Shown here piece by piece: positions 17,138-25,523 of a stretch of 64,000 nt of DNA. Position 1 is the first letter of the stretch; each line of letters starts with the position of its first letter. The translations under genes were made by a program, and so were the position numbers. A model generated the notes under the pieces. That model was given only the letters and a program-made list of their open reading frames with translations. It ran no database searches and was not told where the DNA came from. The DNA comes from Negadavirga shengliensis (GTDB lineage: Bacteria; Bacteroidota; Bacteroidia; Cytophagales; Cyclobacteriaceae), in the NCBI RefSeq assembly GCF_042652345.1, contig NZ_JBHSJJ010000001.1, forward strand, positions 62,001 through 126,000, written 5' to 3'.

Positions 17138-17166
17138 TGGGTGGGATTGAATCTACAACCCGCCCA
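17138..17166 (+). other. GC-rich hairpin in the purN upstream region
   Basis: TGGGTGGG (17138-17145) pairs with CCCGCCCA (17159-17166) over 8 bp with one G-T wobble and a 13-nt loop, followed by TCTCTTTT. It could be a terminator for a transcript that I cannot identify, or part of a larger structured repeat, because AGCCTC (17091-17096) and GAGGCT (17187-17192) flank it as an outer inverted pair. Confidence 0.35.
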
Positions 17167-17274
17167 TCTCTTTTGAAATGGGTACAGAGGCTTTGATATG
17201 ATTGTAGGATAGCGTAGTGACTGGTGTTATGTAAGTTGTAAATTGACGGAAACTCAACTATTTTTTTTGCGATT

Positions 17275-17354
17275 AATCCCGAAGACAATTCGGTACAGAT
17301 CTAAATGTCCCCTTTTTTCCTTCGTGCTAATCTGTGCAATCCGTGGACATTTAG
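17275..17354. repeat. Intergenic repeat element, copy B
   Basis: AATCCCGAA (17275-17283) starts a CCGAA/TTCGG hairpin. CTAAATGTCC (17301-17310) and GGACATTTAG (17345-17354) are perfect 10-bp inverted repeats enclosing CAATCCGTGGA (17337-17347). The two short motifs and their order are shared with copy A at 14.3 kb. Confidence 0.55.
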
Positions 17355-17408
17355 GGAATTAATGACAGCGATCCGAAACCCGACATTTCATACCTGACTT
17401 ACCAGTAG

Positions 17409-17428
17409 TGTGGAATTGCAATTCCACA
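17409..17428. repeat. 20-bp perfect palindrome
   Basis: TGTGGAATTGCAATTCCACA is a perfect inverted repeat without spacer, ~120 bp upstream of purN and 55 bp right of repeat copy B. It could be an operator for a dimeric repressor or part of a mobile-element remnant. No other copy is seen in the window. Confidence 0.5.
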
Positions 17429-17548
17429 GCATCGGCCTTAACCACAGGAAATGCTCTGGAAAAATATCCCCGGTCCACAATCCCCTCTTCCATTTTACCG
17501 TTTAGCAAATCCTGGTTATTTTTACGCCCAAACCAAATCAAAGCGACA

Positions 17549-18106
17549 GTGAAAAAAATAGCCATACTCGCCTCGGGCAGCGGGACCAACGCGGAAAAGA
17601 TCATAGAGCATTTTAAGGGCTCTGCCAAAGCCGCCGTAACGCTGGTAGGGTCCAATAAAAAAGACGCTTTTGTTCTGAAAAGGGCGGAAAATTTTAAAGT
17701 CCCGACATTCACGTTTACCCGGTTGGAAATGGAGGCAGGCAAGCTGACGGAGAAGCTGCTGGAAGAAGGCATTGATTTGGTGGTCCTGGCAGGTTTTCTG
17801 CTGAAAATTCCCGACGACCTTGTCCGTGCCTATCCCGACAAAATCGTCAACATCCACCCCGCCCTTTTGCCCAAGTACGGCGGAAAGGGGATGTACGGCA
17901 TGCGTGTCCATGAGGCCGTGAAGGACTCAGGTGATACCGAAACAGGGATCACGATCCACCTGATCGATGAGCATTATGACGAAGGGAAGATTATTTTTCA
18001 AAAAAGCGTATCCGTCCTTCCTGAGGACTCCCCCGAACAAATCGCGGAAAAGGTACATGCCCTGGAGCATAAATACTTTCCAAATGTCATCGAAAGTCTG
18101 ATTTAA
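17549..18106 (+). CDS. purN: Phosphoribosylglycinamide formyltransferase
   Basis: 185 residues from a GTG start at 17549, chosen because KKIAILASGSGTN is the conserved N-terminus of the family; the frame upstream is non-conserved. PurN transfers a formyl group from 10-formyl-THF to GAR in purine synthesis. The catalytic residues are visible: Asn101 and His103 in NIHPALLP, and Asp144 in DEHYDEGKI. It lies ~200 bp before purH, the enzyme for the last two steps of the same pathway, but the two are separated by a promoter-like box. Confidence 0.95.
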   Translation: MKKIAILASGSGTNAEKIIEHFKGSAKAAVTLVGSNKKDAFVLKRAENFKVPTFTFTRLEMEAGKLTEKLLEEGIDLVVLAGFLLKIPDDLVRAYPDKIVNIHPALLPKYGGKGMYGMRVHEAVKDSGDTETGITIHLIDEHYDEGKIIFQKSVSVLPEDSPEQIAEKVHALEHKYFPNVIESLI

Positions 18107-18120
18107 TGCCTTGGTTTTCC

Positions 18121-18128
18121 TACCTTTG
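18121..18128 (+). promoter_or_regulatory. Putative -7 box for purH transcript with long leader
   Basis: TACCTTTG fits TAnnTTTG, 180 bp upstream of the purH ATG. The leader in between includes an imperfect hairpin (ACGGGA ... TCTCCGT, ~18167-18182). I do not recognise a purine or other riboswitch in it. Confidence 0.4.
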
Positions 18129-18308
18129 CAATGCTTTAATATTTAGGAAATGGGATGAGGCTGAACGGGAGCGTCTCCGTTTCCAAATCCGAACCAGAAA
18201 CTTAAACCAAAATTTAAATAAACCCTGCAGAAGAGCACGGATGCAGCACATGATGTACCGGCAATCAGCCCATGGCCATCCTCCTTTTTTGCGGTAATTT
18301 TAAAAACA

Positions 18309-19835
18309 ATGGCTGTCAAAAAGATACAATCCGCATTAATCTCGGTTTACTACAAAGACAATCTCGAACCCATCATCGCGACCCTCAAAGCCCAAGGTGT
18401 AAGGATCTATTCCACTGGGGGTACCCAAAAATTTATAGAGGACCATGGGGCGGAAGTTATTCCCGTGGAAACCCTAACAGGTTATCCCTCCATATTTGGC
18501 GGAAGGGTAAAAACCCTCCACCCAAAAATTTTCGGTGGCATACTGCATCGCCGCGATTTAAAAGATGATGTCACCCAGGCCCAGGAATACAACATTCCGG
18601 CGCTGGACCTTGTCATTGTGGACCTCTATCCTTTTGAGGAAACCGTGGCCTCCGGGGCAGATGAAGCCGATGTGATAGAAAAAATAGATATCGGGGGCAT
18701 TTCGCTCATCAGGGCAGCGGCAAAAAACTATAAAGATGTGGTGATCGTGGCTTCAAAGGAGCAGTACGGGGAACTTGAAAACAAACTCAAGGAAAATGAC
18801 GGAGGCACCACCCTGGAAGACAGAAGGTATTTTGCCGCCCAGGCATTCAAAGTATCATCAAACTATGACACCCATATCTTCAACTATTTCAACCAAAAAG
18901 AAGAAATAGCTGCACTTAAAATCAGCGAGAATCAATCCAAAAGCCTGCGCTATGGAGAAAACCCCCATCAGAAAGCAAGCTTTTACGGAAGGCTGGACGA
19001 TCTTTTTGAGCAGTTGAACGGAAAAGAGCTCTCCTATAACAACTTGGTGGATGTGGATGCCGCGGTGGCTTTGATAGCGGAGTTTGAGGGGGAAACCGCA
19101 TTTGCCATCCTCAAGCATACCAACGCCTGTGGGGTGGCTCTAGGGAAATCTGTAGAAGAAGCCTATCAGAAGGCTTTTGCTGCCGATACGATATCGGCGT
19201 TCGGAGGGGTTCTTATCACCAACCAGACAGTGGATCTGAAAGCGGCTGAGGCCATGCACGGCCTGTTCTTTGAAGTATTGATTGCGCCTGATTTCGATGA
19301 GGATGCGCTGGAATTGCTTAGGGGAAAGAAAAACAGGATCCTGCTGAAGCAAAAAATATCCCTGGCAGGTACCAAGCAGGTGAAAACCCTGCTCAACGGC
19401 TATGTGGAACAGGACAAGGATCTGCAAACAGAGCGCCAAGAGGATTTTAAAGTAGCCACAAAAAAATCCCCGACAGCGGAGGAAAGAGAAGCATTGGTCT
19501 TCGCCCTGAAAATCTGCAAACATACCAAGTCCAATACCATCGTACTGAGCAACAAGGACCAGTTGTTTGCCAGTGGCGTGGGTCAGACCTCAAGGGTGGA
19601 TGCGCTCAAACAGGCCATAGAAAAAGCAAAAAGCTTTGGTTTTGACCTCAACGGTGCGGTGATGGCCTCCGATGCGTTTTTCCCTTTTCCTGACTGTGTG
19701 GAAATCGCGGATCAGGCAGGTATCACCGCAGTGGTACAACCTGGCGGGTCCATCAAGGACCAGGACAGCATTGATTATTGTGATGCGCATGGCATGAGTA
19801 TGGTCATGACCGGTGTGCGGCACTTTAAACATTGA
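18309..19835 (+). CDS. purH: Bifunctional AICAR transformylase / IMP cyclohydrolase
   Basis: 508 residues, full length. The N-terminal MGS-like IMP cyclohydrolase domain is clear: KIQSALISVYYKDNLEP, STGGTQKFIEDHG, YPSIFGGRVKTLHPKIFGGIL. The C-terminal AICAR transformylase domain has LRYGENPHQKASFYG, LKHTNACGVALG, TISAFGG, CKHTKSNTIVL and the closing PGGSIKDQDSIDYCDAHGM region. It performs the last two steps of IMP synthesis. A hairpin with a following AT-rich tract ends the gene before the mre operon. Confidence 0.97.
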   Translation: MAVKKIQSALISVYYKDNLEPIIATLKAQGVRIYSTGGTQKFIEDHGAEVIPVETLTGYPSIFGGRVKTLHPKIFGGILHRRDLKDDVTQAQEYNIPALDLVIVDLYPFEETVASGADEADVIEKIDIGGISLIRAAAKNYKDVVIVASKEQYGELENKLKENDGGTTLEDRRYFAAQAFKVSSNYDTHIFNYFNQKEEIAALKISENQSKSLRYGENPHQKASFYGRLDDLFEQLNGKELSYNNLVDVDAAVALIAEFEGETAFAILKHTNACGVALGKSVEEAYQKAFAADTISAFGGVLITNQTVDLKAAEAMHGLFFEVLIAPDFDEDALELLRGKKNRILLKQKISLAGTKQVKTLLNGYVEQDKDLQTERQEDFKVATKKSPTAEEREALVFALKICKHTKSNTIVLSNKDQLFASGVGQTSRVDALKQAIEKAKSFGFDLNGAVMASDAFFPFPDCVEIADQAGITAVVQPGGSIKDQDSIDYCDAHGMSMVMTGVRHFKH

Positions 19836-19858
19836 TAAATTGCTGAGTGACATAAAGA

Positions 19859-19881
19859 GCCTACCGGTAAAGCCGGCAGGC
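19859..19881 (+). terminator. Hairpin downstream of purH
   Basis: GCCTACCGG pairs with CCGGCAGGC over 9 positions with one mismatch around the loop TAAAG, 24 bp after the purH stop. It is followed by CATTTTATAAAA, which is weakly T-rich, so termination is likely but not certain. Confidence 0.5.
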
Positions 19882-19951
19882 CATTTTATAAAACAACCAA
19901 TGAATAAATAAAAAACCTGGCAGACTATGGAATAAATCCGGATTAAGATAA

Positions 19952-19959
19952 TAATTTTG
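19952..19959 (+). promoter_or_regulatory. Putative -7 box of the mreBCD-mrdA-rodA operon
   Basis: TAATTTTG fits TAnnTTTG, 80 bp upstream of the mreB ATG and downstream of the purH hairpin. No clear -33 TTTG. Confidence 0.4.
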
Positions 19960-20039
19960 TGGTCACCCGTTCTTTTAAGATGCTGAATAATGCGAACATT
20001 AAAGAATTAATTCTAATCATATCAAGAAATTAACCAAAA

Positions 20040-21068
20040 ATGGGATTATTTGACTTTTTCTCCAGTGATATTGCCATAGATCTAGGTACAGCCAATACGC
20101 TGATTATTCATAAAGAAAAAATTGTGGTGGACGAGCCTTCCATTATCGCCATTGATAAAACAAGCAATAAGGTACTGGCGGTGGGCAGGGAAGCCATGAA
20201 CATGCATGAAAAAACGCATGAAAACATCAAAACCATCCGGCCTTTAAAGGATGGTGTAATAGCGGATTTTTATGCTGCGGAGCAGATGATCAGAGGTCTG
20301 ATCAAAATGATCCCAGGTCATAAAAAAGGAATGTTTCCCCAATCCCACCGAATGGTGATCTGTATCCCCTCGGGTATAACCGAAGTGGAAAAAAGAGCGG
20401 TTAGGGATTCGGCAGAACATGCCGGCGCAAAAGAAGTATACATGATCTACGAACCCATCGCTGCGGCGATTGGAATAGGCATCGATATAGAAAAACCCAT
20501 GGGATCTATGATCGTGGATATTGGCGGAGGCACCACTGAGATCGCCTTGATTGCTCTTTCGGGGATTGTGGCGGACCAATCCATTAGGGTAGCGGGAGAT
20601 ACATTTACCAAGGATATCCTGGACTACATGAGAAGGCAGCACAATCTCCTTATCGGGGAAAGATCTGCCGAAAAAGTGAAAATTGCTATTGGTTCCGCGT
20701 TGACAGAATTGGAAGATGCACCCGAGGATTATGAAATAAGGGGTAGAGACTTGATGACAGGCATTCCTAAAGTAATCAAGGTTTCTTATTCCGAAATTGC
20801 CTTTGCTCTGGATAAATCTGTATCCAAGATAGAAGAAGCGGTGCTCAAAGCCTTGGAAATCGCACCTCCTGAACTTTCCGCGGACATTTATGACAACGGT
20901 ATTCACCTGACCGGTGGCGGGGCTTTATTGAAAGGTCTGGACCGCCGGCTTCACCAAAAAACAAAATTGCCGATCCACATTGCTGAAGATCCTCTGAGAG
21001 CAGTAGTAAGGGGTACAGGAAATGCCTTAAAAAACCTGAATAATTTCCGTACCGTGTTGATGACTTGA
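20040..21068 (+). CDS. mreB: Rod shape-determining protein MreB
   Basis: 342 residues, the standard MreB length. The actin-fold nucleotide-binding motifs are present: phosphate 1 IAIDLGTANTLI, connect 1 YMIYEPIAAAIGIG, phosphate 2 MIVDIGGGTTEIALIAL and the adenosine motif LTGGGALLKGLDRR. MreB filaments organise lateral wall synthesis in rod-shaped cells. It is the first gene of a tightly packed operon with mreC (7 bp later), mreD, mrdA and rodA. Confidence 0.97.
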   Translation: MGLFDFFSSDIAIDLGTANTLIIHKEKIVVDEPSIIAIDKTSNKVLAVGREAMNMHEKTHENIKTIRPLKDGVIADFYAAEQMIRGLIKMIPGHKKGMFPQSHRMVICIPSGITEVEKRAVRDSAEHAGAKEVYMIYEPIAAAIGIGIDIEKPMGSMIVDIGGGTTEIALIALSGIVADQSIRVAGDTFTKDILDYMRRQHNLLIGERSAEKVKIAIGSALTELEDAPEDYEIRGRDLMTGIPKVIKVSYSEIAFALDKSVSKIEEAVLKALEIAPPELSADIYDNGIHLTGGGALLKGLDRRLHQKTKLPIHIAEDPLRAVVRGTGNALKNLNNFRTVLMT

Positions 21069-21075
21069 TGAATGG

Positions 21076-21909
21076 ATGCAACGGATATTAATATTCTTAT
21101 ATAAAATACGGGCCTTCCTTCTTTTCATTGCCTTGGAATCAGTGGCTATATGGATGGTTGTAACCCATAATTCACCCCAAGGAGCCGTTTTTTTTAACAG
21201 TTCTAACCGTCTCACGGGGTCTCTTCTGGAAAGAAAAACCAATTTTTTGGAATATTTCTATCTTAAGTCTGTAAATGAGGCGCTGTCCGAAAAAAACGCG
21301 AGTTTGATGAAGCGCATCGAGGAGATGAAAGTTCCGGCTGATACCGCGTTGATGGACTTGGACGCCAATTTCCAATCCGGCTTTGATTTTTGGTCTGCCA
21401 AAGTGATCAATAATTCAATTCACCTCAACCAGAACCATATCACCCTGAATAAGGGAAGAAAGCAGGGCATCAGGGTAGGCATGGGCGTGTTCAACGAACA
21501 AGGCGTGATCGGAAGGGTAAAAGGAGTAACAGATAATTTCTCCTCTGTCCTGTCTCTGCTGCACACGGATTTATTGCTGTCATCCAAGATAAAAAGAACC
21601 AAAGTCTTTGGTTCAACCAAGTGGGATGGCGTAAATCCTCAAATGGCAAAATTACTCTATGTACCCCGCCACGTACAGATCGTTGAGGGGGATACGGTGG
21701 TAACCTCGGGCTATAATGCAGTATTTCCTGAAGACATTCCGATCGGATGGATCAAAGAAGTAAAGCAAGGAGAAGAAACAAATTATCTGGATATCACCAT
21801 CCAATTGAGCACGGATTTCACCAGGCTCTCATATGTTTACCTGGTAGAAAACCCGTTACGGCAAGAACTTGATTCTCTGAATTTAGAAAACGGAAACGTA
21901 AATCCATGA
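21076..21909 (+). CDS. mreC: Rod shape-determining protein MreC
   Basis: 277 residues: one N-terminal transmembrane helix (~8-28), a coiled-coil segment (~55-75, NEALSEKNASLMKRIEEMK), then the periplasmic double beta-barrel with the family marks VINNSIHLNQNHITLNKGRKQGIRVGMGVFNEQGVIGRV. It links MreB filaments to the periplasmic PBPs and activates PBP2-RodA. Its stop overlaps the mreD start by four bases (ATGA). Confidence 0.95.
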   Translation: MQRILIFLYKIRAFLLFIALESVAIWMVVTHNSPQGAVFFNSSNRLTGSLLERKTNFLEYFYLKSVNEALSEKNASLMKRIEEMKVPADTALMDLDANFQSGFDFWSAKVINNSIHLNQNHITLNKGRKQGIRVGMGVFNEQGVIGRVKGVTDNFSSVLSLLHTDLLLSSKIKRTKVFGSTKWDGVNPQMAKLLYVPRHVQIVEGDTVVTSGYNAVFPEDIPIGWIKEVKQGEETNYLDITIQLSTDFTRLSYVYLVENPLRQELDSLNLENGNVNP

Positions 21910-22427
21910 CCGCAGGAAGATTCATACACTATACACTGAATTTCACCGTTTTTTTTCTGGTGCAGGTATTTATCATGAAAGACTTGGTCTTATTTGGTAC
22001 TGCATTTTGTTTTCTCTATGTTTTTTTTCTACTGCACCTCCCCATAGAAACCAAACCTATACCCTTAATGCTGATAAGTTTTCTGACGGGTGTATTGATA
22101 GATCTTTTTTATGATACCATGGGTATGCACGCGGCCAGTTGCGTGTTACTGGCATTTGTAAGAAATACCTGGATACATGCCAACACGCCCACGGGAGGCT
22201 ATGATGATAATGTGCCGCCCACATTGTTAAACATGGGCTTTGGCTGGTACCTGACTTACAGTCTCCCGCTTATCACTACGCACCATCTTTTGTTTTTTTA
22301 TATTGACAATTTAGGAACAGAATTATATCTTCCCCTCGTTATCAGAGTAATAAGCAGTGTTTTTTTTACTTTTGTTTTGGGTATTATTATCCAGATGATT
22401 TTCTATAATAAGAAAAGGGGTATTTGA
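21906..22427 (+). CDS. mreD: Rod shape-determining protein MreD
   Basis: 173 residues with five or six hydrophobic helices. It is recognised mainly by its place between mreC and mrdA and by the segment SFLTGVLIDLFYDTMGMHAASCVLLAFVRN, which matches the MreD pattern of Gly-Asp/Asn loops between helices. MreD is an integral membrane part of the elongasome. It overlaps mreC by four bases, and its TGA overlaps the mrdA ATG by one base (TGATG). Confidence 0.9.
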   Translation: MTAGRFIHYTLNFTVFFLVQVFIMKDLVLFGTAFCFLYVFFLLHLPIETKPIPLMLISFLTGVLIDLFYDTMGMHAASCVLLAFVRNTWIHANTPTGGYDDNVPPTLLNMGFGWYLTYSLPLITTHHLLFFYIDNLGTELYLPLVIRVISSVFFTFVLGIIIQMIFYNKKRGI

Positions 22428-24229
22428 TGCGTACAAATAGATCTTTAGTCATAAGTGTTGTCATCGTATTGATCGGTTTGGTACTTGTAGGAAAACTGTT
22501 TCTGATTCAGGTAACCGATGACAGCTATTTGCGAAAGGCAGAACGCAATGCCATCCAGAGAATAGTAGACCATCCCTATAGGGGGCTCATTTATGACAGG
22601 AACAATGAGCTTATGGTCTATAATAACCCTGTATTTGACCTGATGGTTATTCCCAAAGAATTCAGCATTAAAGATACCGCCCGGTTTTGTGATCTTTTTA
22701 GAATAAAGGAGGAAACATTAATCGAAAACCTTAATCTGGCGAAAAAATACTCCTGGGTAAAGCCCTCTCCTCTGATCAAACAAATTTCAAACGAGGAATT
22801 TGCGCGTGTCCAGGATTTTCTCATAGATTATCCTGGACTGTTTGTCATGACCCGGTCTGTGAGATCCTATCCCCAACCTGTGGCCGCCAGTGCCTTAGGT
22901 TACATTGGTGAAATCAGCAGAAGCCAACTCGGAAATGATTCCACAAGTTACTACAGACAAGGTGATTATGTAGGACTCAGCGGCCTGGAAGCTTACTATG
23001 AGCCCGAACTGAGGGGAAGAAAGGGGGCAAAATACAAACTGGTGAATGTGAGGGGAATAGAAAAAGGGTCTTTTAAAAACGGTGACCTCGATACGCTTTC
23101 GATCGCAGGAAGGAACCTGCAATCCACCATTGATCTGGATCTTCAAGTGTATGGAGAAAGGCTGATGGAAGGCAAGCGGGGATCCATCGTAGCCCTGGAA
23201 CCCAAAACCGGCGAGGTCCTTGCCATGATATCCGCACCGAGCTACGACCCCAATCAACTCACCGGGTCACTGTTCGGAAGCAACTATCTTCAACTCAACC
23301 AGGACATGAACAAGCCTTTGTTTAACAGGCCCATCATGGCCATGTACCCTCCCGGCTCTATTTTTAAAATAGTTCAGTCACTCGTCGGCTTGCAGGAAGG
23401 GATACTGACTCCAAATACTACATTTTCATGTAACAGGTCGCTTGTAAACTGCCATAACCATCCCAGCCCGACGAATCTGTTCGGTGCCATCCGGAATTCC
23501 TGTAATCCTTATTATCATCAGGCATTCAGAATGATCATCAATCAGGGAATTTCCTCCAATACTTTTACGGATACCCAGATTGGATTGGATAATTGGCGGG
23601 AATCTGTCATGAAATTCGGCTTAGGCAGCCAGTTGGGTATAGACATGCATGGTGAAAAAAGGGGATCTATACCATCAAGTGAATTATATGACAGGGTGTA
23701 CGGCAAGGGACGGTGGCGATATTCTACCATCTATTCCCTTTCCATAGGACAGGGCGAAATGCTGGTCACCCCTCTCCAAATGGCCAATCTGGCCTCTATA
23801 TTCGCCAACAAAGGATATTATTATCCCCCCCATCTTATCAAGTCCATTGATGGGGATCCGTCAAGGATACCGGAAAAATTTCAGACAAAAATGGATACGG
23901 GAATAGATCCCCACCATTTTGACCTTATCCAGGATGCCATGGCAGAAGCACTTTATGGAACTGCCAGCAGAGCCATCATCAAAGACATTACCATAGCAGG
24001 CAAGACAGGAACCGCACAGAACCCAAGCGGGGAAGACCACTCCGTGTTCATTGCCTTTGCTCCAAAGGAAGATCCAAAGATTGCCATAGCGGTATATGTA
24101 GAAAACTCAGGCTGGGGAGGACGGGCAGCTGCAAGCACTGCCAGTTTATTGATTGAAAAATACCTGCGGGGACATATCACACGCCCCGCCTTGGAAGATT
24201 ACGTGTTGGAAGGAAATTTTATCTATTGA
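22427..24229 (+). CDS. mrdA: Penicillin-binding protein 2 (elongasome transpeptidase)
   Basis: 600 residues from ATG 22427; a TTG three bases earlier is also possible. One N-terminal transmembrane helix, a PBP dimerisation/pedestal domain (~45-230), then the transpeptidase domain with SIFK (Ser311-Lys314), SCN (358-360) and KTGTAQ (526-531). The PPGSIFK context and the operon identify it as the cross-linking enzyme of the rod complex that works with the glycosyltransferase RodA encoded next. Its stop overlaps the rodA start. Confidence 0.96.
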   Translation: MRTNRSLVISVVIVLIGLVLVGKLFLIQVTDDSYLRKAERNAIQRIVDHPYRGLIYDRNNELMVYNNPVFDLMVIPKEFSIKDTARFCDLFRIKEETLIENLNLAKKYSWVKPSPLIKQISNEEFARVQDFLIDYPGLFVMTRSVRSYPQPVAASALGYIGEISRSQLGNDSTSYYRQGDYVGLSGLEAYYEPELRGRKGAKYKLVNVRGIEKGSFKNGDLDTLSIAGRNLQSTIDLDLQVYGERLMEGKRGSIVALEPKTGEVLAMISAPSYDPNQLTGSLFGSNYLQLNQDMNKPLFNRPIMAMYPPGSIFKIVQSLVGLQEGILTPNTTFSCNRSLVNCHNHPSPTNLFGAIRNSCNPYYHQAFRMIINQGISSNTFTDTQIGLDNWRESVMKFGLGSQLGIDMHGEKRGSIPSSELYDRVYGKGRWRYSTIYSLSIGQGEMLVTPLQMANLASIFANKGYYYPPHLIKSIDGDPSRIPEKFQTKMDTGIDPHHFDLIQDAMAEALYGTASRAIIKDITIAGKTGTAQNPSGEDHSVFIAFAPKEDPKIAIAVYVENSGWGGRAAASTASLLIEKYLRGHITRPALEDYVLEGNFIY

Positions 24230-25506
24230 GGAAATTGAGACAGGACGACGTATACTTACATAAAATCGATTGGATCAGCATCATACTCTATTTTTTGCTG
24301 GTCATCATCGGGTGGTTTAACATTTACGCAGCCGTCTATGATGAGCAGATAGCCAAAAGTATTTTTGATTTTTCTATCAATTCAGGTAAGCAACTTGTCT
24401 GGATCGGTACCGCCATCCTCCTCATCATCCTGATTATGGTGGCAGACTACAGGTTATTTGAAAATTTGAGCTTCCCCCTTTACGGGCTCTTTATACTCAT
24501 TTTGCTGCTTACTCCTTTTTTGGGAAAAGAAATCAACGGGCAGCGTGCCTGGTTCGAAATAGGGGCTTTCAGGTTACAGCCCGCAGAATTTGCCAAGTTC
24601 GCCACCGCTTTGGCATTGGCCAAACTTATGGAAAGCCCTACTTACGATCTTAGTCAGTTCCGGTACCAAATACGCGCATTGGCTGTTATCGGACTTCCTG
24701 TCCTGCTCATCATGCTCCAACCTGATACGGGTACAGCGATGGTGTACAGTGCCTTTTTTATCATGCTGTACAGGGAAGGGATGCCCCAGCGATACTATAT
24801 TTTCGCCATTATAACTGCATTGCTTTCTATACTTGCCCTGGTAATTGAAAACAATCTTTATCTGGCCGGTGGCATCGGGGCAATCATTTTAACCCTGATG
24901 TTAATGGGTAAAAAATCCTGGCAGCGCACCATTGGATTGGCTTTCTTAGGAGCAGTAATGGTGGTTTATATTTATAGCCTGGACTACGTGGTGGAAAAAC
25001 TGCCGCCTCACCAGCAGAACAGGATCATGGTGTTGTTTGATCCTGACATAGACCCCTTAGGGGTAGGATGGAATGTCACGCAATCTAAAATAGCCATAGG
25101 TTCAGGAGGAATATTTGGGAAAGGGTACCTGGAAGGCACCCAGACAAAGTTTGATTTTGTACCTGAACAACACACTGATTTTATATTTTGTACTTTAGGA
25201 GAGGAATTCGGTTGGATGGGAAGTCTTGTTATGATTGCCTTGTTTGTGCTGCTGTTACTCAGGCTTATTTTTATAGCAGAAAGGCAAAAAACCCGTTTTT
25301 CCCGGGTCTATGGTTATTGTGTCATATCATTATTGTTGTTCCATTTTACCGTCAATATAGCCATGACCATCGGGCTGTTCCCTGTTGTGGGGATACCTCT
25401 CCCTTTCTTCAGCTATGGGGGCTCCTCATTATGGTCGTTTACCATACTGTTGTTTATTTTCATCAAATTGGACTCACATAGAATCGAAGTATTGAGCAGG
25501 TTATAG
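24226..25506 (+). CDS. rodA: Peptidoglycan polymerase RodA (SEDS family), TTG start
   Basis: 426 residues and about ten transmembrane helices. SEDS marks are visible: INGQRAWFEIGAFRLQPAEFAK, LQPDTGTAMVY, QSKIAIGSGGIFGKGYLEGTQTKFDFVPEQHTDFIFCTLGEEFG and GIPLPFFSYGGSSLW. RodA polymerises glycan strands from lipid II with PBP2. No ATG or GTG exists before the first transmembrane helix. The start is TTG at 24226, overlapping the mrdA stop as TTGA, or the TTG three codons later. This implies translation coupled to mrdA. Confidence 0.95.
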   Translation: MRKLRQDDVYLHKIDWISIILYFLLVIIGWFNIYAAVYDEQIAKSIFDFSINSGKQLVWIGTAILLIILIMVADYRLFENLSFPLYGLFILILLLTPFLGKEINGQRAWFEIGAFRLQPAEFAKFATALALAKLMESPTYDLSQFRYQIRALAVIGLPVLLIMLQPDTGTAMVYSAFFIMLYREGMPQRYYIFAIITALLSILALVIENNLYLAGGIGAIILTLMLMGKKSWQRTIGLAFLGAVMVVYIYSLDYVVEKLPPHQQNRIMVLFDPDIDPLGVGWNVTQSKIAIGSGGIFGKGYLEGTQTKFDFVPEQHTDFIFCTLGEEFGWMGSLVMIALFVLLLLRLIFIAERQKTRFSRVYGYCVISLLLFHFTVNIAMTIGLFPVVGIPLPFFSYGGSSLWSFTILLFIFIKLDSHRIEVLSRL

Positions 25507-25523
25507 CCTTACTATAAGATACT

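Larger units (their letters stand above)
16855..17548. other. Long non-coding region upstream of purN
   Basis: Almost 700 bp. The left part (to ~17060) is AT-rich and contains only a 19-codon frame (17033 onwards) without support. The middle holds a GC-rich hairpin (17138-17166). The right part holds repeat copy B and a 20-bp palindrome. No credible protein gene is present. A frame extending purN upstream to 17408 runs through the palindrome and is not native. Confidence 0.5.

Noticed and set aside
17408..17548. Upstream extension of PurN to an ATG at 17408
   Set aside because: It starts inside the 20-bp palindrome and the residues are not conserved; PurN proteins begin at KKIAILASG.
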